The notes below the pieces were generated by a model that saw nothing but the letters and a program-made list of their open reading frames with translations, was not told where the DNA came from and did no database searches. The position numbers and the translations under genes were made by a program. Of a stretch of 64,000 bases of DNA, positions 7,869 to 17,392 are shown piece by piece. The stretch is taken from the NCBI RefSeq assembly GCF_031326345.1, contig NZ_CP133671.1, positions 3,162,001 through 3,226,000 of the forward strand, written 5' to 3'. Source of the stretch: Aureispira sp. CCB-E (GTDB taxonomy: Bacteria; Bacteroidota; Bacteroidia; Chitinophagales; Saprospiraceae). Position 1 is the stretch's first letter. Every line of letters starts with the position of its first letter.

Positions 7869-8240
7869 TTATTCTTTTAAATAAATTGTTGTATTTGAGT
7901 ATCTTGTCTTCATATTATCATAATCCCTAAATTCCGCAGGTTCCATCAAAATAGCTTTTATCTTATCGTAGGTAATATAAATCGTACGAGAATCTTTTTC
8001 CTCTAGATTAGATTTGATTACCATATATTTTTCATTAAAAGTAAATGCAAGAGTAGAAGGTGTAAATCCGCTATAGTAAGATCTGTCAGAATTTCCATCT
8101 TGTTTTATACAGACAAAAAATTTGTCCTTTGATTTATAATCAATCTTATTTAGAATTTCCTCACAAATAGTCTTGTCAAACTGTGCGAATATAGTATTAG
8201 TAAAAAAATATAGAAAAAAAATAAAGAATAATTTTTTCAT
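7869..8240 (-). CDS. Small secreted protein, unknown function
   Basis: 123 residues from the ATG at 8240, chosen because it places a textbook signal peptide (M-K-K-L then Phe/Ile-rich core, T-I-F-A-Q cleavage) at the N-terminus; an upstream in-frame start at 8273 would add 11 residues before it. The mature part has a single Cys pair and several predicted strands. Family not recognised. Confidence 0.55.
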   Translation of the reverse strand: MKKLFFIFFLYFFTNTIFAQFDKTICEEILNKIDYKSKDKFFVCIKQDGNSDRSYYSGFTPSTLAFTFNEKYMVIKSNLEEKDSRTIYITYDKIKAILMEPAEFRDYDNMKTRYSNTTIYLKE

Positions 8241-8425
8241 AATATTGCTAAGTTTATTTTGAAGTTCTGTCAAATAGAATTATACTACTCTGAATTCATC
8301 TAAAATAAATAAAAAAGCAGAAAACTACTAAATTAACCTAAATAAATCAGGGTACACCGCAATTTGATGACAAAAATTAGCTATCTCATAATTTTATTCT
8401 TTCTTATAAATTCTAAAATATCCTT

Positions 8426-8433
8426 ATCTCAAA
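8426..8433. repeat. Target site duplication, left copy
   Basis: ATCTCAAA; identical 8-mer at 9690-9697, on the other side of the insertion sequence. Confidence 0.85.
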
Positions 8434-9689
8434 TTTGAAACCCTACATAAAAACTTAGAAAAAACTAAGACGAGTTCTTTGAAAATATGAGAGAAAAGAC
8501 GAAAGGGATTTCCCTTTCAATAAAATAATGAACTAATTTTAAGCCCAATGTAAAAATTGAAAACTGTTGATTTTGTTTTTCTTGAACTTTCTTTTTTACT
8601 GGACTGTTTTGATGTAAAGCACCAAATCCCATAATAAAACAAAAAGCTAATGCACCAACAATCAACAGATTAAATATGTCATAAGCTTCCTTTAATCTTG
8701 TTTTATGCATATTAAATCCTCTTGATTTGAAATCTTTGAACATGGTTTCAATTGAAAAACGCAGTTCATATTGCCTTATAATTTCAAAGGGGTCATCTAG
8801 ATTACTAATCAAAAATATTGGCTCATCATATTTAGGATCATGCCAATGCAGAAAATTTACATCTTGAATTTTCTCTTTAGAAAACTCAACAGATGGGATA
8901 AACAAAAATGTTTCTCCATCTGGTACTTTTGTAAATCGAGGTTTAAAACAGTCTCCTTGCTCATGTAAAATTGTATTCTTGGCTGTTCTTACAGCATATT
9001 TCCAGCCTAACTTTAGGCGACATAATTGCTGTATAGATGCTCCATCAAACTCTCCATCTCCTAATAAAGTCACTTTAGTTTGAGTAAAAAGAATCGGTTT
9101 TAAGATTTCGGCTGCTTGTTGAATAATGTCTAAATGCATTTGTTGGGGGAAATGTCCTTTACGCCCTTTTCTGATTACCCAACAAATAGGAATACTACGT
9201 TTTTTCCAAGCTAGACTGACAACAAGAGCGACATGTTTACTTCCCATTTGACTCCCATCTATTACTAAACTAATGTCTTGATTATTATTCTTTTTGGATA
9301 AAGCAAAACGTAAAAATGCAATTAGAAAGGGAAGATAATGTACCTTGTAATCTGTCCACTTATTTGACAGAAATCGTTTGGCATGAACAACTCGACTTGC
9401 GGCATCTATATCTTGAGGTAAACCACTACCTATATCTGGCAAATGGCTACTTTTTCGTTTAATCATTCCTGTCACTAAGCCACACAAAGTGTTCAAACGG
9501 CTTAGTGCATGCCCCGATGGCTCTTGCTGATATAGACTTTTTAAACTATCTTTGACTTGTGAAAAAATCGTTTTTTTTCATATTGACAGGTTTTGTTTGA
9601 TATTCGCATTACAAATATGACCTGTCTTTTTCTTTTCTCTACCTAATTTTCAAAAAACTTCTTCTTTTCTTTTTATGTAGGGTTTCAAA
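8434..9689 (-). mobile_element. IS4-family insertion sequence, 1256 bp
   Basis: Perfect 20-bp terminal inverted repeats (8434-8453, TTTGAAACCCTACATAAAAA, and its complement at 9670-9689), one transposase gene, and 8-bp target duplications outside. Intact ends and matching duplications indicate a recent insertion. Confidence 0.95.
8465..9496 (-). CDS. IS4-family DDE transposase
   Basis: 343 residues. The DDE core is visible: first Asp in 'VIDGSQMG' (about residue 80), second in 'LLGDGEFDG' (about residue 148), and the IS4 signature Y-(2)-R-(3)-E-(6)-K in 'YELRFSIETMFKDFK' (about residues 244-258). The C-terminus has a hydrophobic helix after the catalytic core. A reading frame continues somewhat upstream of the ATG at 9496, so the true start could be earlier. 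It is full length within an element with intact ends and is probably functional. Confidence 0.92.
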   Translation of the reverse strand: MNTLCGLVTGMIKRKSSHLPDIGSGLPQDIDAASRVVHAKRFLSNKWTDYKVHYLPFLIAFLRFALSKKNNNQDISLVIDGSQMGSKHVALVVSLAWKKRSIPICWVIRKGRKGHFPQQMHLDIIQQAAEILKPILFTQTKVTLLGDGEFDGASIQQLCRLKLGWKYAVRTAKNTILHEQGDCFKPRFTKVPDGETFLFIPSVEFSKEKIQDVNFLHWHDPKYDEPIFLISNLDDPFEIIRQYELRFSIETMFKDFKSRGFNMHKTRLKEAYDIFNLLIVGALAFCFIMGFGALHQNSPVKKKVQEKQNQQFSIFTLGLKLVHYFIEREIPFVFSLIFSKNSS

Positions 9690-10340
9690 ATCTCAAAATC
9701 AAAATTTTCTTGAAGGGGTAAATATTGACAGTCTGATAAAAAATAGAACATACGCTATCAAAAACATTAACCTAATCCAAAATAAAATACAACTTATTGA
9801 AGAGCTACTAAAATATGAAGGCAACTACAACGAAAATCGAAGTTGGAAAGTATCCACATATCAAGACTCAGTTGGGATAATGTACGCAGGAAAACCCAGA
9901 GAAGATCAAAGAATAAGTCATGAACTCGTTGCTATATTCTTAATTGAAGGAATAATTCAAAAAAACGTGCTTTTCGACAAATATCATTTTACGGTTAAGA
10001 TTTTAAATTCTAAAGATGAATTTGATTCTAAAGTTCTTTACCCGTATGAAGAAGGAAAACGTATGTACTATAAAAATGGAGAAGTCTTTGAAAAAATATT
10101 AATCAATCAAAAGCACATAAAAAAAATATTCTCCCTTTATAAGAAATGGTATAAAAAGGTCAAAAGAAAATATAAAACTATTGACTCTATTGCATTAAAT
10201 CATCCTCTATTAAACTCTAAATATTCTTGGAATTAACAAAAAAAAGCGCAGCAGATAACAAAATTTGCAGAACCAAGTTGAATTTATAGATGATGCCATT
10301 GAGGAAGAAAAATAAGAACTGGTCACACACACTAGAACGT

Positions 10341-10382
10341 AAAAAAAACAAGTCACCCAACAACAGGGCAACTTGTTTTTTT
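10341..10382 (-). terminator. Terminator at the 3' end of recombinase A
   Basis: Long hairpin AAAACAAGT-CACCC / GGGCA-ACTTGTTTT flanked by A-tract and T-tract, so it can end transcription in both directions; it lies just past the recombinase stop. Confidence 0.75.
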
Positions 10383-10387
10383 ACAAC

Positions 10388-11551
10388 CTACCAATCCACG
10401 CTATCCAAAGCATCATTGACCAACTTATTCGACAAGTGCAAATAAATCATCGTCGTTTCAATTTTGGAATGTTGCAAAATTGCCTTTAAAATATGTAGCG
10501 GTACCTTAGAAGCCAAGTTTGTCGCAAAGGTATGTCGAGCGACATGGCTGGTTACCTTCTTTTGCAAGTGGGCACGTTGAGCAATGACCTTGAGCGTACG
10601 GTTAAAGTATTGATTGCTGTAAGGATGAAAGACAGGACCACGAAGGTAAAGTACCTGCTTTTTGTATTTTTGAATGATGGCTTCAGGCTTTCGTTCGTAG
10701 AGTTTGTATAGGGGAAGGATAAGCTGCTTATTGGTTTTTTGAGCAATGATATTCAAAACCAAGCCCTCCTTGGTCGCATCAATATTCTCATACTTCAAGT
10801 GAGCTGTATCGGCAAAGCGCAACCCCGTATAACACGAAAATAAAAACATATCCCGAATCAATTCCAAATAAAACTCCTCTTTAGAAAAGGTCAAGGCTTC
10901 TATTTGTTGCACTTCGTCAACAGTGAGTACCGTCCGCTCTGTTGGCACCAATTTGGGCGTAAATTTTAGATAAGGATTTTGATTCATTTCCAACAAGTCA
11001 CTCCTGATGGCCAAATTGATGTACTTTCTTACTTGTTTGTGGTGGGTGTAAACCGTGTTGGTGTGGAGTTGGTGTTGGTACAAAAAGGTGTCAAAGTCTC
11101 GAATGAGGTTGTAAGTCAACTCAGAAAACTGTACATCCTTTTTAAATTTGGTCCAATAATTCAACGCTGTTTTGTGTTTTTTCTTGGTTTCCTTTTCTAA
11201 TTTGGTATCGTTGGCCAATTCGTATTTCCAAAACTCGGTAAAAGAACCGTTGTCCTCGTATTTAAAATAAGCATCCAATTGATTGAGGGTAATGGCATCG
11301 TGTTTTCTTACCCAATCGTAGGCATAGTTCTCCAGTTCGTTGATTTGCCGTTGAATTTCGGCATTGTAAGTTGCGGCATTGGGGTGGTCAATGACTTTGG
11401 ATAGTCGCTTGCTCCACTGTCGGGGCTTGACGTAGATTTTGGTAGAAATGTATTTTCGTTTTCCATCGAGATAGGCTCTGATGTGAATGGTAGCGGTACC
11501 ATCTTTACGAAGTTTTTTCTTGAAGTTGTAAATTAAGCTAAATTGAATCAT
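10388..11551 (-). CDS. Tyrosine recombinase/integrase of element A
   Basis: 387 residues from the ATG at 11551, chosen by alignment with the recombinase at 57577-58740, which has the same length. N-terminal SAM-like arm-binding part (to ~90), core-binding domain (~95-190) and catalytic domain. Catalytic residues: Arg in 'TGLRFAD', H-x-x-R in 'HVARHTFA', and Tyr in 'TTMIYLHLS'. It would insert element A into the 3' end of tRNA-Leu; the att-like 22-mer is 209 bases upstream of its start. The two recombinases are clearly homologous along their whole length, but diverged. Confidence 0.93.
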   Translation of the reverse strand: MIQFSLIYNFKKKLRKDGTATIHIRAYLDGKRKYISTKIYVKPRQWSKRLSKVIDHPNAATYNAEIQRQINELENYAYDWVRKHDAITLNQLDAYFKYEDNGSFTEFWKYELANDTKLEKETKKKHKTALNYWTKFKKDVQFSELTYNLIRDFDTFLYQHQLHTNTVYTHHKQVRKYINLAIRSDLLEMNQNPYLKFTPKLVPTERTVLTVDEVQQIEALTFSKEEFYLELIRDMFLFSCYTGLRFADTAHLKYENIDATKEGLVLNIIAQKTNKQLILPLYKLYERKPEAIIQKYKKQVLYLRGPVFHPYSNQYFNRTLKVIAQRAHLQKKVTSHVARHTFATNLASKVPLHILKAILQHSKIETTMIYLHLSNKLVNDALDSVDW

Positions 11552-11597
11552 TTGAATTTCTTTTTTAGAAACGTGAAGCAAAAAGCGTTCTAAAAAA

Positions 11598-11684
11598 GGT
11601 AACAAATGGGTAACAAAAAGAAATGTTAACCTGTGTAGAGAGTATCTGAGAGCAGTAGGAGTAACAAATGAGTAACAAAAAAAA
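11598..11684. promoter_or_regulatory. Repeated sites upstream of recombinase A (candidate arm-type sites)
   Basis: Two copies of a double motif: GGTAACAAATGGGTAACAAA (11598-11617) and GAGTAACAAATGAGTAACAA (11659-11678). Each half is a GTAACAAA unit at 11-bp spacing. The other recombinase has GGGTACCGAATGGGTACCGA at the same place (58813-58832). Confidence 0.5.
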
Positions 11685-11759
11685 GAGTAGTAATAAATTA
11701 GCTGAAACAGCGATATTTGCTAGGTTTATTACTACTCTGTGTCGGCTAAATGTAGCCTA

Positions 11760-11781
11760 GAATTGTGCCCAGGACAAGATT
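11760..11781. other. Attachment-site repeat between elements A and B
   Basis: 22 bp starting GAATTGTGCCCAGGACA, identical to 58954-58975, the 3' end of the tRNA-Leu gene. An upstream block (about 28 bp, AGCTGAAAC...CTAGGTTT) is also similar at both sites. It marks the left end of element B and the right end of element A. Confidence 0.9.
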
Positions 11782-11856
11782 AAAGTCGTCTCTTATATTG
11801 TTTTGTACATCAACAATATAGGGCTTTTGTTGGATTTTGGGTACTGAGTTGGTATT

Positions 11857-13095
11857 TTAATTTGGTTCTGTTATCCAGTGTTCTATTTGTAAACAAATGG
11901 CCTTTTGCCAAGATCTAATTTTTTGTTCTGTAGTAATCGCAAGAACACTACAATTTTGATTTATATTTCCTTTAGTGTCATAATAATGTCCAGTGTGCGT
12001 GTTTGATGCATAACTAGGGTAGACCAAGGCAGCTTTTTTAGCATCGAAATAATGTAAATAAGCAAACATTTGACGTAAGTCGTTTGAAGATGGATTTGTA
12101 TTGTACAAGTTTTTCCATTTAGTATCAAGTACATATTTTTTCTTGTCTAATTCAATGATAATATCAGGACGTAAACGAGAAGCATAGCCTTTTGAAGGTT
12201 TCCAAAAGTTCTTAGAACTTTGAGTTGATATTTTGAATGAATTATTTTTTTGCAAGCTAACGGCAACAAATTGTTCCCAAAGTAAATTCATGTCAAACAT
12301 TAGAGCCAAAACATGGTTATTACCTTGAGTAATATTAGGGTGATAATTAAGTAAGATTAGTTGAGCAATGTCTATTGCGGTTTTGTAAGATGTATTTTTT
12401 CTATTGTAGACAATTTTTTCAAAAAGCACTGGAGTTACTTTGATATTAGGCATAGGAGGGAAGTCTAGCAAGATTTTGCCTATTTTACTAATTAAACTTG
12501 GATTAAGGTTTATTCTTCTAAGAACTAATAATGTTTTATACAGAATTGCATGTAGTTTATGATTAATATCATAATTAGTATAAGCAATATAAAAACGTTC
12601 TTGATGTATTAAGTTTTGTTGTATATGCTTATTGAATTTAATTTTTCCTTTTAAAGCTAGTTGATTCCCTTCTTTTTTATTGTACTTTTTAATAAGCCCT
12701 CTATGTAGGAGATATTCTATTTCAGTAATGAATAGTTCAAAATACAAGTCTAGAATAGAATTTTGTTTAATATTTAAGTTACTAGAAGATGGAGCATGAA
12801 TATTAAACATCCCCACAGCTTTTAACATCTCAATAAGTCTATTTTGCCAAGTTTCTTTATTATCTATTTTGCCAGCTTTGGGGAGCACTTCGATAGTAGT
12901 GTTTCCAATTTTAAGTACACCTACGTATTGGCGAAATTTGATTCCCTTGTTAACCAATGAGTAATAAGGAAAATCATTTCCATCGCCATAGAATTGTTCA
13001 AGTAGACCAAGTTGTTGTTGAGTCAGTCTTAACTCATTATTTCCTCTATTAGTATATAACGCTTGATGCTCAAATATTTGAAATGTATCATTCAT
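11857..13095 (-). CDS. mcrC: McrC subunit of McrBC restriction system
   Basis: 412 residues, the usual length for McrC. N-terminal McrB-binding region ('YVGVLKIGNTTIEVLPKAGK'-type strand pattern near 55-75) and a C-terminal PD-(D/E)xK nuclease: 'RPDIIIE' near residue 308 and 'LDTKWK' near 322. It cleaves DNA bearing modified cytosine together with the McrB motor. It lies two bases after the mcrB stop, so one transcript. In element B it is the outermost cargo next to the attachment repeat. Confidence 0.9.
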   Translation of the reverse strand: MNDTFQIFEHQALYTNRGNNELRLTQQQLGLLEQFYGDGNDFPYYSLVNKGIKFRQYVGVLKIGNTTIEVLPKAGKIDNKETWQNRLIEMLKAVGMFNIHAPSSSNLNIKQNSILDLYFELFITEIEYLLHRGLIKKYNKKEGNQLALKGKIKFNKHIQQNLIHQERFYIAYTNYDINHKLHAILYKTLLVLRRINLNPSLISKIGKILLDFPPMPNIKVTPVLFEKIVYNRKNTSYKTAIDIAQLILLNYHPNITQGNNHVLALMFDMNLLWEQFVAVSLQKNNSFKISTQSSKNFWKPSKGYASRLRPDIIIELDKKKYVLDTKWKNLYNTNPSSNDLRQMFAYLHYFDAKKAALVYPSYASNTHTGHYYDTKGNINQNCSVLAITTEQKIRSWQKAICLQIEHWITEPN

Positions 13096-13097
13096 AC

Positions 13098-15065
13098 CTA
13101 ATTCAACATATTTTTGACCGCTGTTATAAAATTAAACTTTAATTCATTTTGACTATCTTTGATAAATAATTCTTTTTGTATTCTATAATCATGTATAAGG
13201 TATGTTTTCCGCTCTTGGAATGAAGCTATTCCTTCATAAGGAAATTCAGAAAATAGATTATTCTCGGTGTATTGTTCTTTTACAAAGCCAATGCCTAGAA
13301 TAAGCCCTATTTTGCCATAGTCTCCAAAAAAGTATTCTTGAAGTAGGGGGATAATTTGATTGTAAAAAGTATATTTTAAATCTTCAATATCCTTTATTTT
13401 CATAAAGTAGCTATGACCAATAAGATGATCTTTGTCTAATAAGACCTCAATGCGTTTATTTATAATTGTAAGAAGTTGCGTTAAGTCAATTTCAGAAACA
13501 ACTCCCATTGATTTTTTTAATTTCCCTTCTGTTTTAATTAAATGAGGATTGGGAGCGATTTCTTCAAAAGAAAATCTCCTTCTCAATGCTGTATCTAAAG
13601 CTTCTACACTTCTATCTGCTGTATTCATTGTACCTAAAATATAAAGGTTAGAAGGAACACTAAATGGATCTCTGCTATAAGCTAGTTTTATTTCTAATTC
13701 TTCATCATTACCAGCTCGTTTATCTTCTTCTATTAGGGTGATTAGTTCTCCAAATATTTGAGAAGTATTCCCCCTATTTATTTCATCAATTATTAAGACA
13801 TAATTTTTTAAAGAGTTGTCAATTTGATTTTTTTCAAGGTTTTTGTCTTTTAATATGTCATCAATAACCTTTTGTTCATAAGATTTATAAGTTGGGCTTT
13901 TACCTTCAAAAAGGACTCTTGATAATTGATTAAAGCAAATATTCATTGACGTTTGCATCGTTCCTGCTTTGACAATAACCGAACCTACAGAATTCTTGTA
14001 TAGATAAAATGGATACCCTTCTGGTGTGTTAAGTTGAAAGTTGGAGTGTGTTTCTTTTTGGTTAGGAAGTTTTTCGGTATAGTTATAGTATAATTCTCTA
14101 AATATCTCTTCAGTAAGAGGGATTTTGTCATCACCGATAAGAATACTACGTTCTTGTTGTTTGTTAGCTTCAGTACATATTTTTCTAAAAAGACCAGGAA
14201 TAACCTTGTAGGTTATATTCCTGCCTTCTTCTTTAGGTTCTAAAGGCTTCATTCCTTCAACAAAATCTTCATAACCCATACTTTGATGAAAGGTGCAGAA
14301 AACAATTCGTCCCGCTTCTTTATAAGTATTAAATTGATCCGTTAATTGTTTTCTGTTAGTGTATTTTGCCTCTAATTCTTCTTGAGTAAGATTTTCAATG
14401 ATTTGTACCGCATGATTAATAGTATGGTACGTTTTTCCTGTGCCAGGAGGACCAAAAAGAATTTTGTTTAATGGGATATTAAGCTTCTCAATAGTTATGT
14501 TAGTAGGAGCATGATTAGAATTATTATCAATGCCAAGTAGTGTAGCAATGATATCAAACTTAGGTATTAACTCTTGGATGGCTTTTTCTGTGAGTTTTAT
14601 TAATTCTTCCCAATTATAGGAGAGTAATTCTTTCTTGGGATATATTTTGACAATTTCAGAATTAAAATAATCTCCTCGATATTTTAAATATATTTCTCTG
14701 AGTTTATCGTTCTCATTAAGTCCAACGGTGTCAATTTTAATAACATATTGATCCTCCGTATCAATAGATAGGGTGTAAGCAAGGATTTTGTTATTTAAAC
14801 TTATTGGTGTAGGATATATTTTAGCCCATAAATATTCTTGAAAATTACCTCCTTGGTTGATTGGTCTTCTATGGACATGAATACTCTTTTGTCCCTCAAA
14901 TAAATTTTTTCCAATAGTTATAGCCAGATGCTTTAATTTCTCATAACTAACATCTTTGAGATAGTTGTAAGTTTCTTGTGATTCAGGAATAGATGATTTT
15001 TTTTGTCCTGCATAGCGTTTTAGGTATGTAAAGTCTTTTTCGTTGAAGAACTCCATTGGTTGCAA
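13098..15065 (-). CDS. mcrB: McrB-type GTPase of McrBC restriction system
   Basis: 655 residues. The first ~190 residues are a divergent N-terminal recognition region. The AAA+ GTPase domain follows: Walker A 'GPPGTGKT' near residue 205, Walker B 'LIIDEINRGN' near 425, and the McrB signature 'MNTADRSVEALDTALRRRF' near 480. The N-terminus decides which modified site is recognised, and here it is not a DUF3578 or EVE type that I can name. A start at 15056 (M-E-F-F) is also possible. Divergent from hsdM with a 209-bp shared upstream region. Confidence 0.9.
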   Translation of the reverse strand: MQPMEFFNEKDFTYLKRYAGQKKSSIPESQETYNYLKDVSYEKLKHLAITIGKNLFEGQKSIHVHRRPINQGGNFQEYLWAKIYPTPISLNNKILAYTLSIDTEDQYVIKIDTVGLNENDKLREIYLKYRGDYFNSEIVKIYPKKELLSYNWEELIKLTEKAIQELIPKFDIIATLLGIDNNSNHAPTNITIEKLNIPLNKILFGPPGTGKTYHTINHAVQIIENLTQEELEAKYTNRKQLTDQFNTYKEAGRIVFCTFHQSMGYEDFVEGMKPLEPKEEGRNITYKVIPGLFRKICTEANKQQERSILIGDDKIPLTEEIFRELYYNYTEKLPNQKETHSNFQLNTPEGYPFYLYKNSVGSVIVKAGTMQTSMNICFNQLSRVLFEGKSPTYKSYEQKVIDDILKDKNLEKNQIDNSLKNYVLIIDEINRGNTSQIFGELITLIEEDKRAGNDEELEIKLAYSRDPFSVPSNLYILGTMNTADRSVEALDTALRRRFSFEEIAPNPHLIKTEGKLKKSMGVVSEIDLTQLLTIINKRIEVLLDKDHLIGHSYFMKIKDIEDLKYTFYNQIIPLLQEYFFGDYGKIGLILGIGFVKEQYTENNLFSEFPYEGIASFQERKTYLIHDYRIQKELFIKDSQNELKFNFITAVKNMLN

Positions 15066-15274
15066 TAGTTTTTTAATAATATCCTTTACTTGACTTGTTA
15101 AAAGGAGAAGAATAGAGCTTTTAATAAATTGCTGGTTTAAAAATAGATTTTTTTTTAATATTAACTCTTAAGTTTTTAGTTTTTATACTAAAAAATCACT
15201 TTTTCCAACTAAAAAGTCAAAATATATTGCAAAAAATGTAAATTTAAGGCTAAACCAAATCGAAGTAAAAATAA
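15066..15274. promoter_or_regulatory. Divergent promoter region between mcrB and hsdM
   Basis: 209 AT-rich bases with no gene. It must contain both restriction-operon promoters. No operator repeat is evident; a run of A/T tracts (TTTTTTTTTAATATTAACTC) lies in the middle. Confidence 0.5.
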
Positions 15275-17392
15275 ATGACCAACGAACAACTAAAAGACTT
15301 AGAAAATAAATTATGGGATTCTGCTAATGCCTTGCGTGCTTATGGTGGAATCAAAGCCTCTGATTATGCCGTACCTGTATTGGGACTGATATTTTTGAAA
15401 TATGCAGAGAACAAATATAAACAGCATGAGTGGAAAATTAAAGCAGATCATGGAGCAGTTCAGGGGACTCGAATGGAGCGCCCGATAGAGGAAATAGCCT
15501 TAGAAGTTTGTGGTTTTTACATGCCCGACCATGCTCGTTTTGATTACCTGTTGAGTTTACCAGGAGATCAAAGCATGGCAAAAGCCTTGCGAGCAGCAAT
15601 GGAAGGAATTGAACAGTATCAAGATGCTTCTTTTCAGGATGTATTACCTAAAGAAGCTTATTTTGAAATAGAGAAGAAGAAGGATGATATTTTACCACAA
15701 TTGCTGAAGACCTTGTCGGACATTCCAGAAGATGCGACGGGAGATATTTTTGGTAAAATTTATGAGTATTTCTTAGGGAAATTTGCCATGAGCGAAGGGC
15801 AGAAAGGAGGGGAGTTTTTTACGCCAACTTCTGTCGTACGTTTTATTGTAGAAGTAATAGAACCCTACAAAGGAAAAATCTTTGACCCTGCTTGTGGCTC
15901 AGGGGGGATGTTTGTTCAATCCGCTACCTTTATCAACCAATCCCAAAAAGATGTCAACGATATTTACGTTTGTGGGCAAGAGTATATGGGCGAAACCGTG
16001 CGTTTGGCAAAGATGAACTTGTTGGTGAATAACCTAAGAGGAGAAATTACAGAAGTGAACTCTTATGAAACAGATGCTTATGACAGTTATGGGAAGTTTG
16101 ATTTTGTAATGGCTAATCCTCCTTTTAACGTCAAATCGGTAAAAGAGAGTACGGTTAAAAACGATCAACGTTTTTATGAATATGGTTTGCCAACCAATAA
16201 AGGGAAAAAGGTTGATAAGATTGCAGATGCCAATTACCTTTGGATTTCTTTATTTGCTACTTCTTTGAATGAAAAGGGAAGGGCTGGCTTTGTGATGCCC
16301 AATTCGGCTTCGGATGCTCGTGGAGCGCAGCAAGAGATTCGCAAGAAGATTGTGGATTCAGGTATTGTGGATTGCATGGTGAGTATGCCTTCTAATATGT
16401 TTTTGACGGTGACCTTGCCTGCTACCTTGTGGTTTTTTGATAAGCAAAAGGTACATACAGAGCGCAAGGATAAAATTCTCTTTTTGGATGCTCGAAATGT
16501 TTACCATCAGATTGATCGAGCGCATCGAGAATGGACGAATGAGCAACAGCAAAATCTAGCGGCTATTGTGCGTTTGTATCGTGGAGAGAAGGAGCGGTAT
16601 TTGGAATTGATTCAAAGCTACTTTCAAGAATTAAAAACAGCTTTGGAAGACTTGAATTCAGTGCGTTTTGAGTTAATGCGGACACAAGAATCCTTAAAAC
16701 AAAACTTGAAAGATTATACTAAAAAACAAGAGAAAGAATTGAGCACTGCTAAGCGTAAAAAATTAGAAGGTGCCACTTTCTTTTTGAGGATAAAGAATTT
16801 TGAAAATACCGTAGGGAAAGCACAAGATAGGAAAGTAGACTTGCCTAAACTTTTGGCAGCTGTAAGCTTGGAAAATAACAGACAATTGGAATTGTCTGAA
16901 AAGGTAAAGGCATTTCTTCAAATAGAAACAACCATTCACGAATCCTTTAAGATGGATAATAGTAAGTTATCAGAATTATGGGCGCTTGCGGATAAACATC
17001 TTAAACTCAAAAACGATACGACTTGGGGGAACTTGAGTCGTGGAGATAAGCAATTGGAAGTTGCTTTACAGGATTATACAATGGCTAAAGAATGGGTGGT
17101 ATATTGGTTGGAAAATATTACTTGGTTGCAAGAGCGTTTTCCAGATGCCGAATATCAAGATGTGGTAGGACTTTGTAAGATGGCAGATGCTAGTGAGTAT
17201 GCAGAAGAACAGGATTATTCTTTGAATGCTGGACGTTATGTTGGGGTGGAGATTGAGGATGATAAGATTACACGAGAAGAGTTTGTTTCTATGCTAAAAG
17301 GTAAACAGGTTTATTTGAAAAAATTAAATGAAGAGGCTAAAGTTTTAGCAAATGAAATTATTGTGAACCTAAATCAAATCGTTAATGGCTAA
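15275..17392 (+). CDS. hsdM: Type I restriction-modification DNA methyltransferase, HsdM
   Basis: 705 residues, longer than the usual ~500-550 because of a ~200-residue C-terminal coiled/helical extension. HsdM N-terminal helical domain (1-150), SAM-binding motif I 'FDPACGSGGMF' near residue 204, and catalytic N-P-P-F near 278, typical of N6-adenine methyltransferases. The start codon is followed by the family's usual 'NEQLKDLENKLWDSANALR' type sequence. Its stop overlaps the hsdS start by 8 bases (ATGGCTAA). Confidence 0.95.
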   Translation: MTNEQLKDLENKLWDSANALRAYGGIKASDYAVPVLGLIFLKYAENKYKQHEWKIKADHGAVQGTRMERPIEEIALEVCGFYMPDHARFDYLLSLPGDQSMAKALRAAMEGIEQYQDASFQDVLPKEAYFEIEKKKDDILPQLLKTLSDIPEDATGDIFGKIYEYFLGKFAMSEGQKGGEFFTPTSVVRFIVEVIEPYKGKIFDPACGSGGMFVQSATFINQSQKDVNDIYVCGQEYMGETVRLAKMNLLVNNLRGEITEVNSYETDAYDSYGKFDFVMANPPFNVKSVKESTVKNDQRFYEYGLPTNKGKKVDKIADANYLWISLFATSLNEKGRAGFVMPNSASDARGAQQEIRKKIVDSGIVDCMVSMPSNMFLTVTLPATLWFFDKQKVHTERKDKILFLDARNVYHQIDRAHREWTNEQQQNLAAIVRLYRGEKERYLELIQSYFQELKTALEDLNSVRFELMRTQESLKQNLKDYTKKQEKELSTAKRKKLEGATFFLRIKNFENTVGKAQDRKVDLPKLLAAVSLENNRQLELSEKVKAFLQIETTIHESFKMDNSKLSELWALADKHLKLKNDTTWGNLSRGDKQLEVALQDYTMAKEWVVYWLENITWLQERFPDAEYQDVVGLCKMADASEYAEEQDYSLNAGRYVGVEIEDDKITREEFVSMLKGKQVYLKKLNEEAKVLANEIIVNLNQIVNG

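Larger units (their letters stand above)
8367..10236 (+). pseudogene. Secreted-protein gene split by an IS4 element
   Basis: The 5' piece is 8367-8433 (ATG, a signal peptide ending S-L-S-Q) and the 3' piece 9698-10236. Removing the insertion and one copy of its 8-bp target duplication restores one uninterrupted frame of 201 codons across the junction. The product would be a small secreted Lys/Tyr-rich protein. Family not recognised. As it stands, only an internally started fragment (ATG 9880, 118 aa) without signal peptide could be made. Confidence 0.85.
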
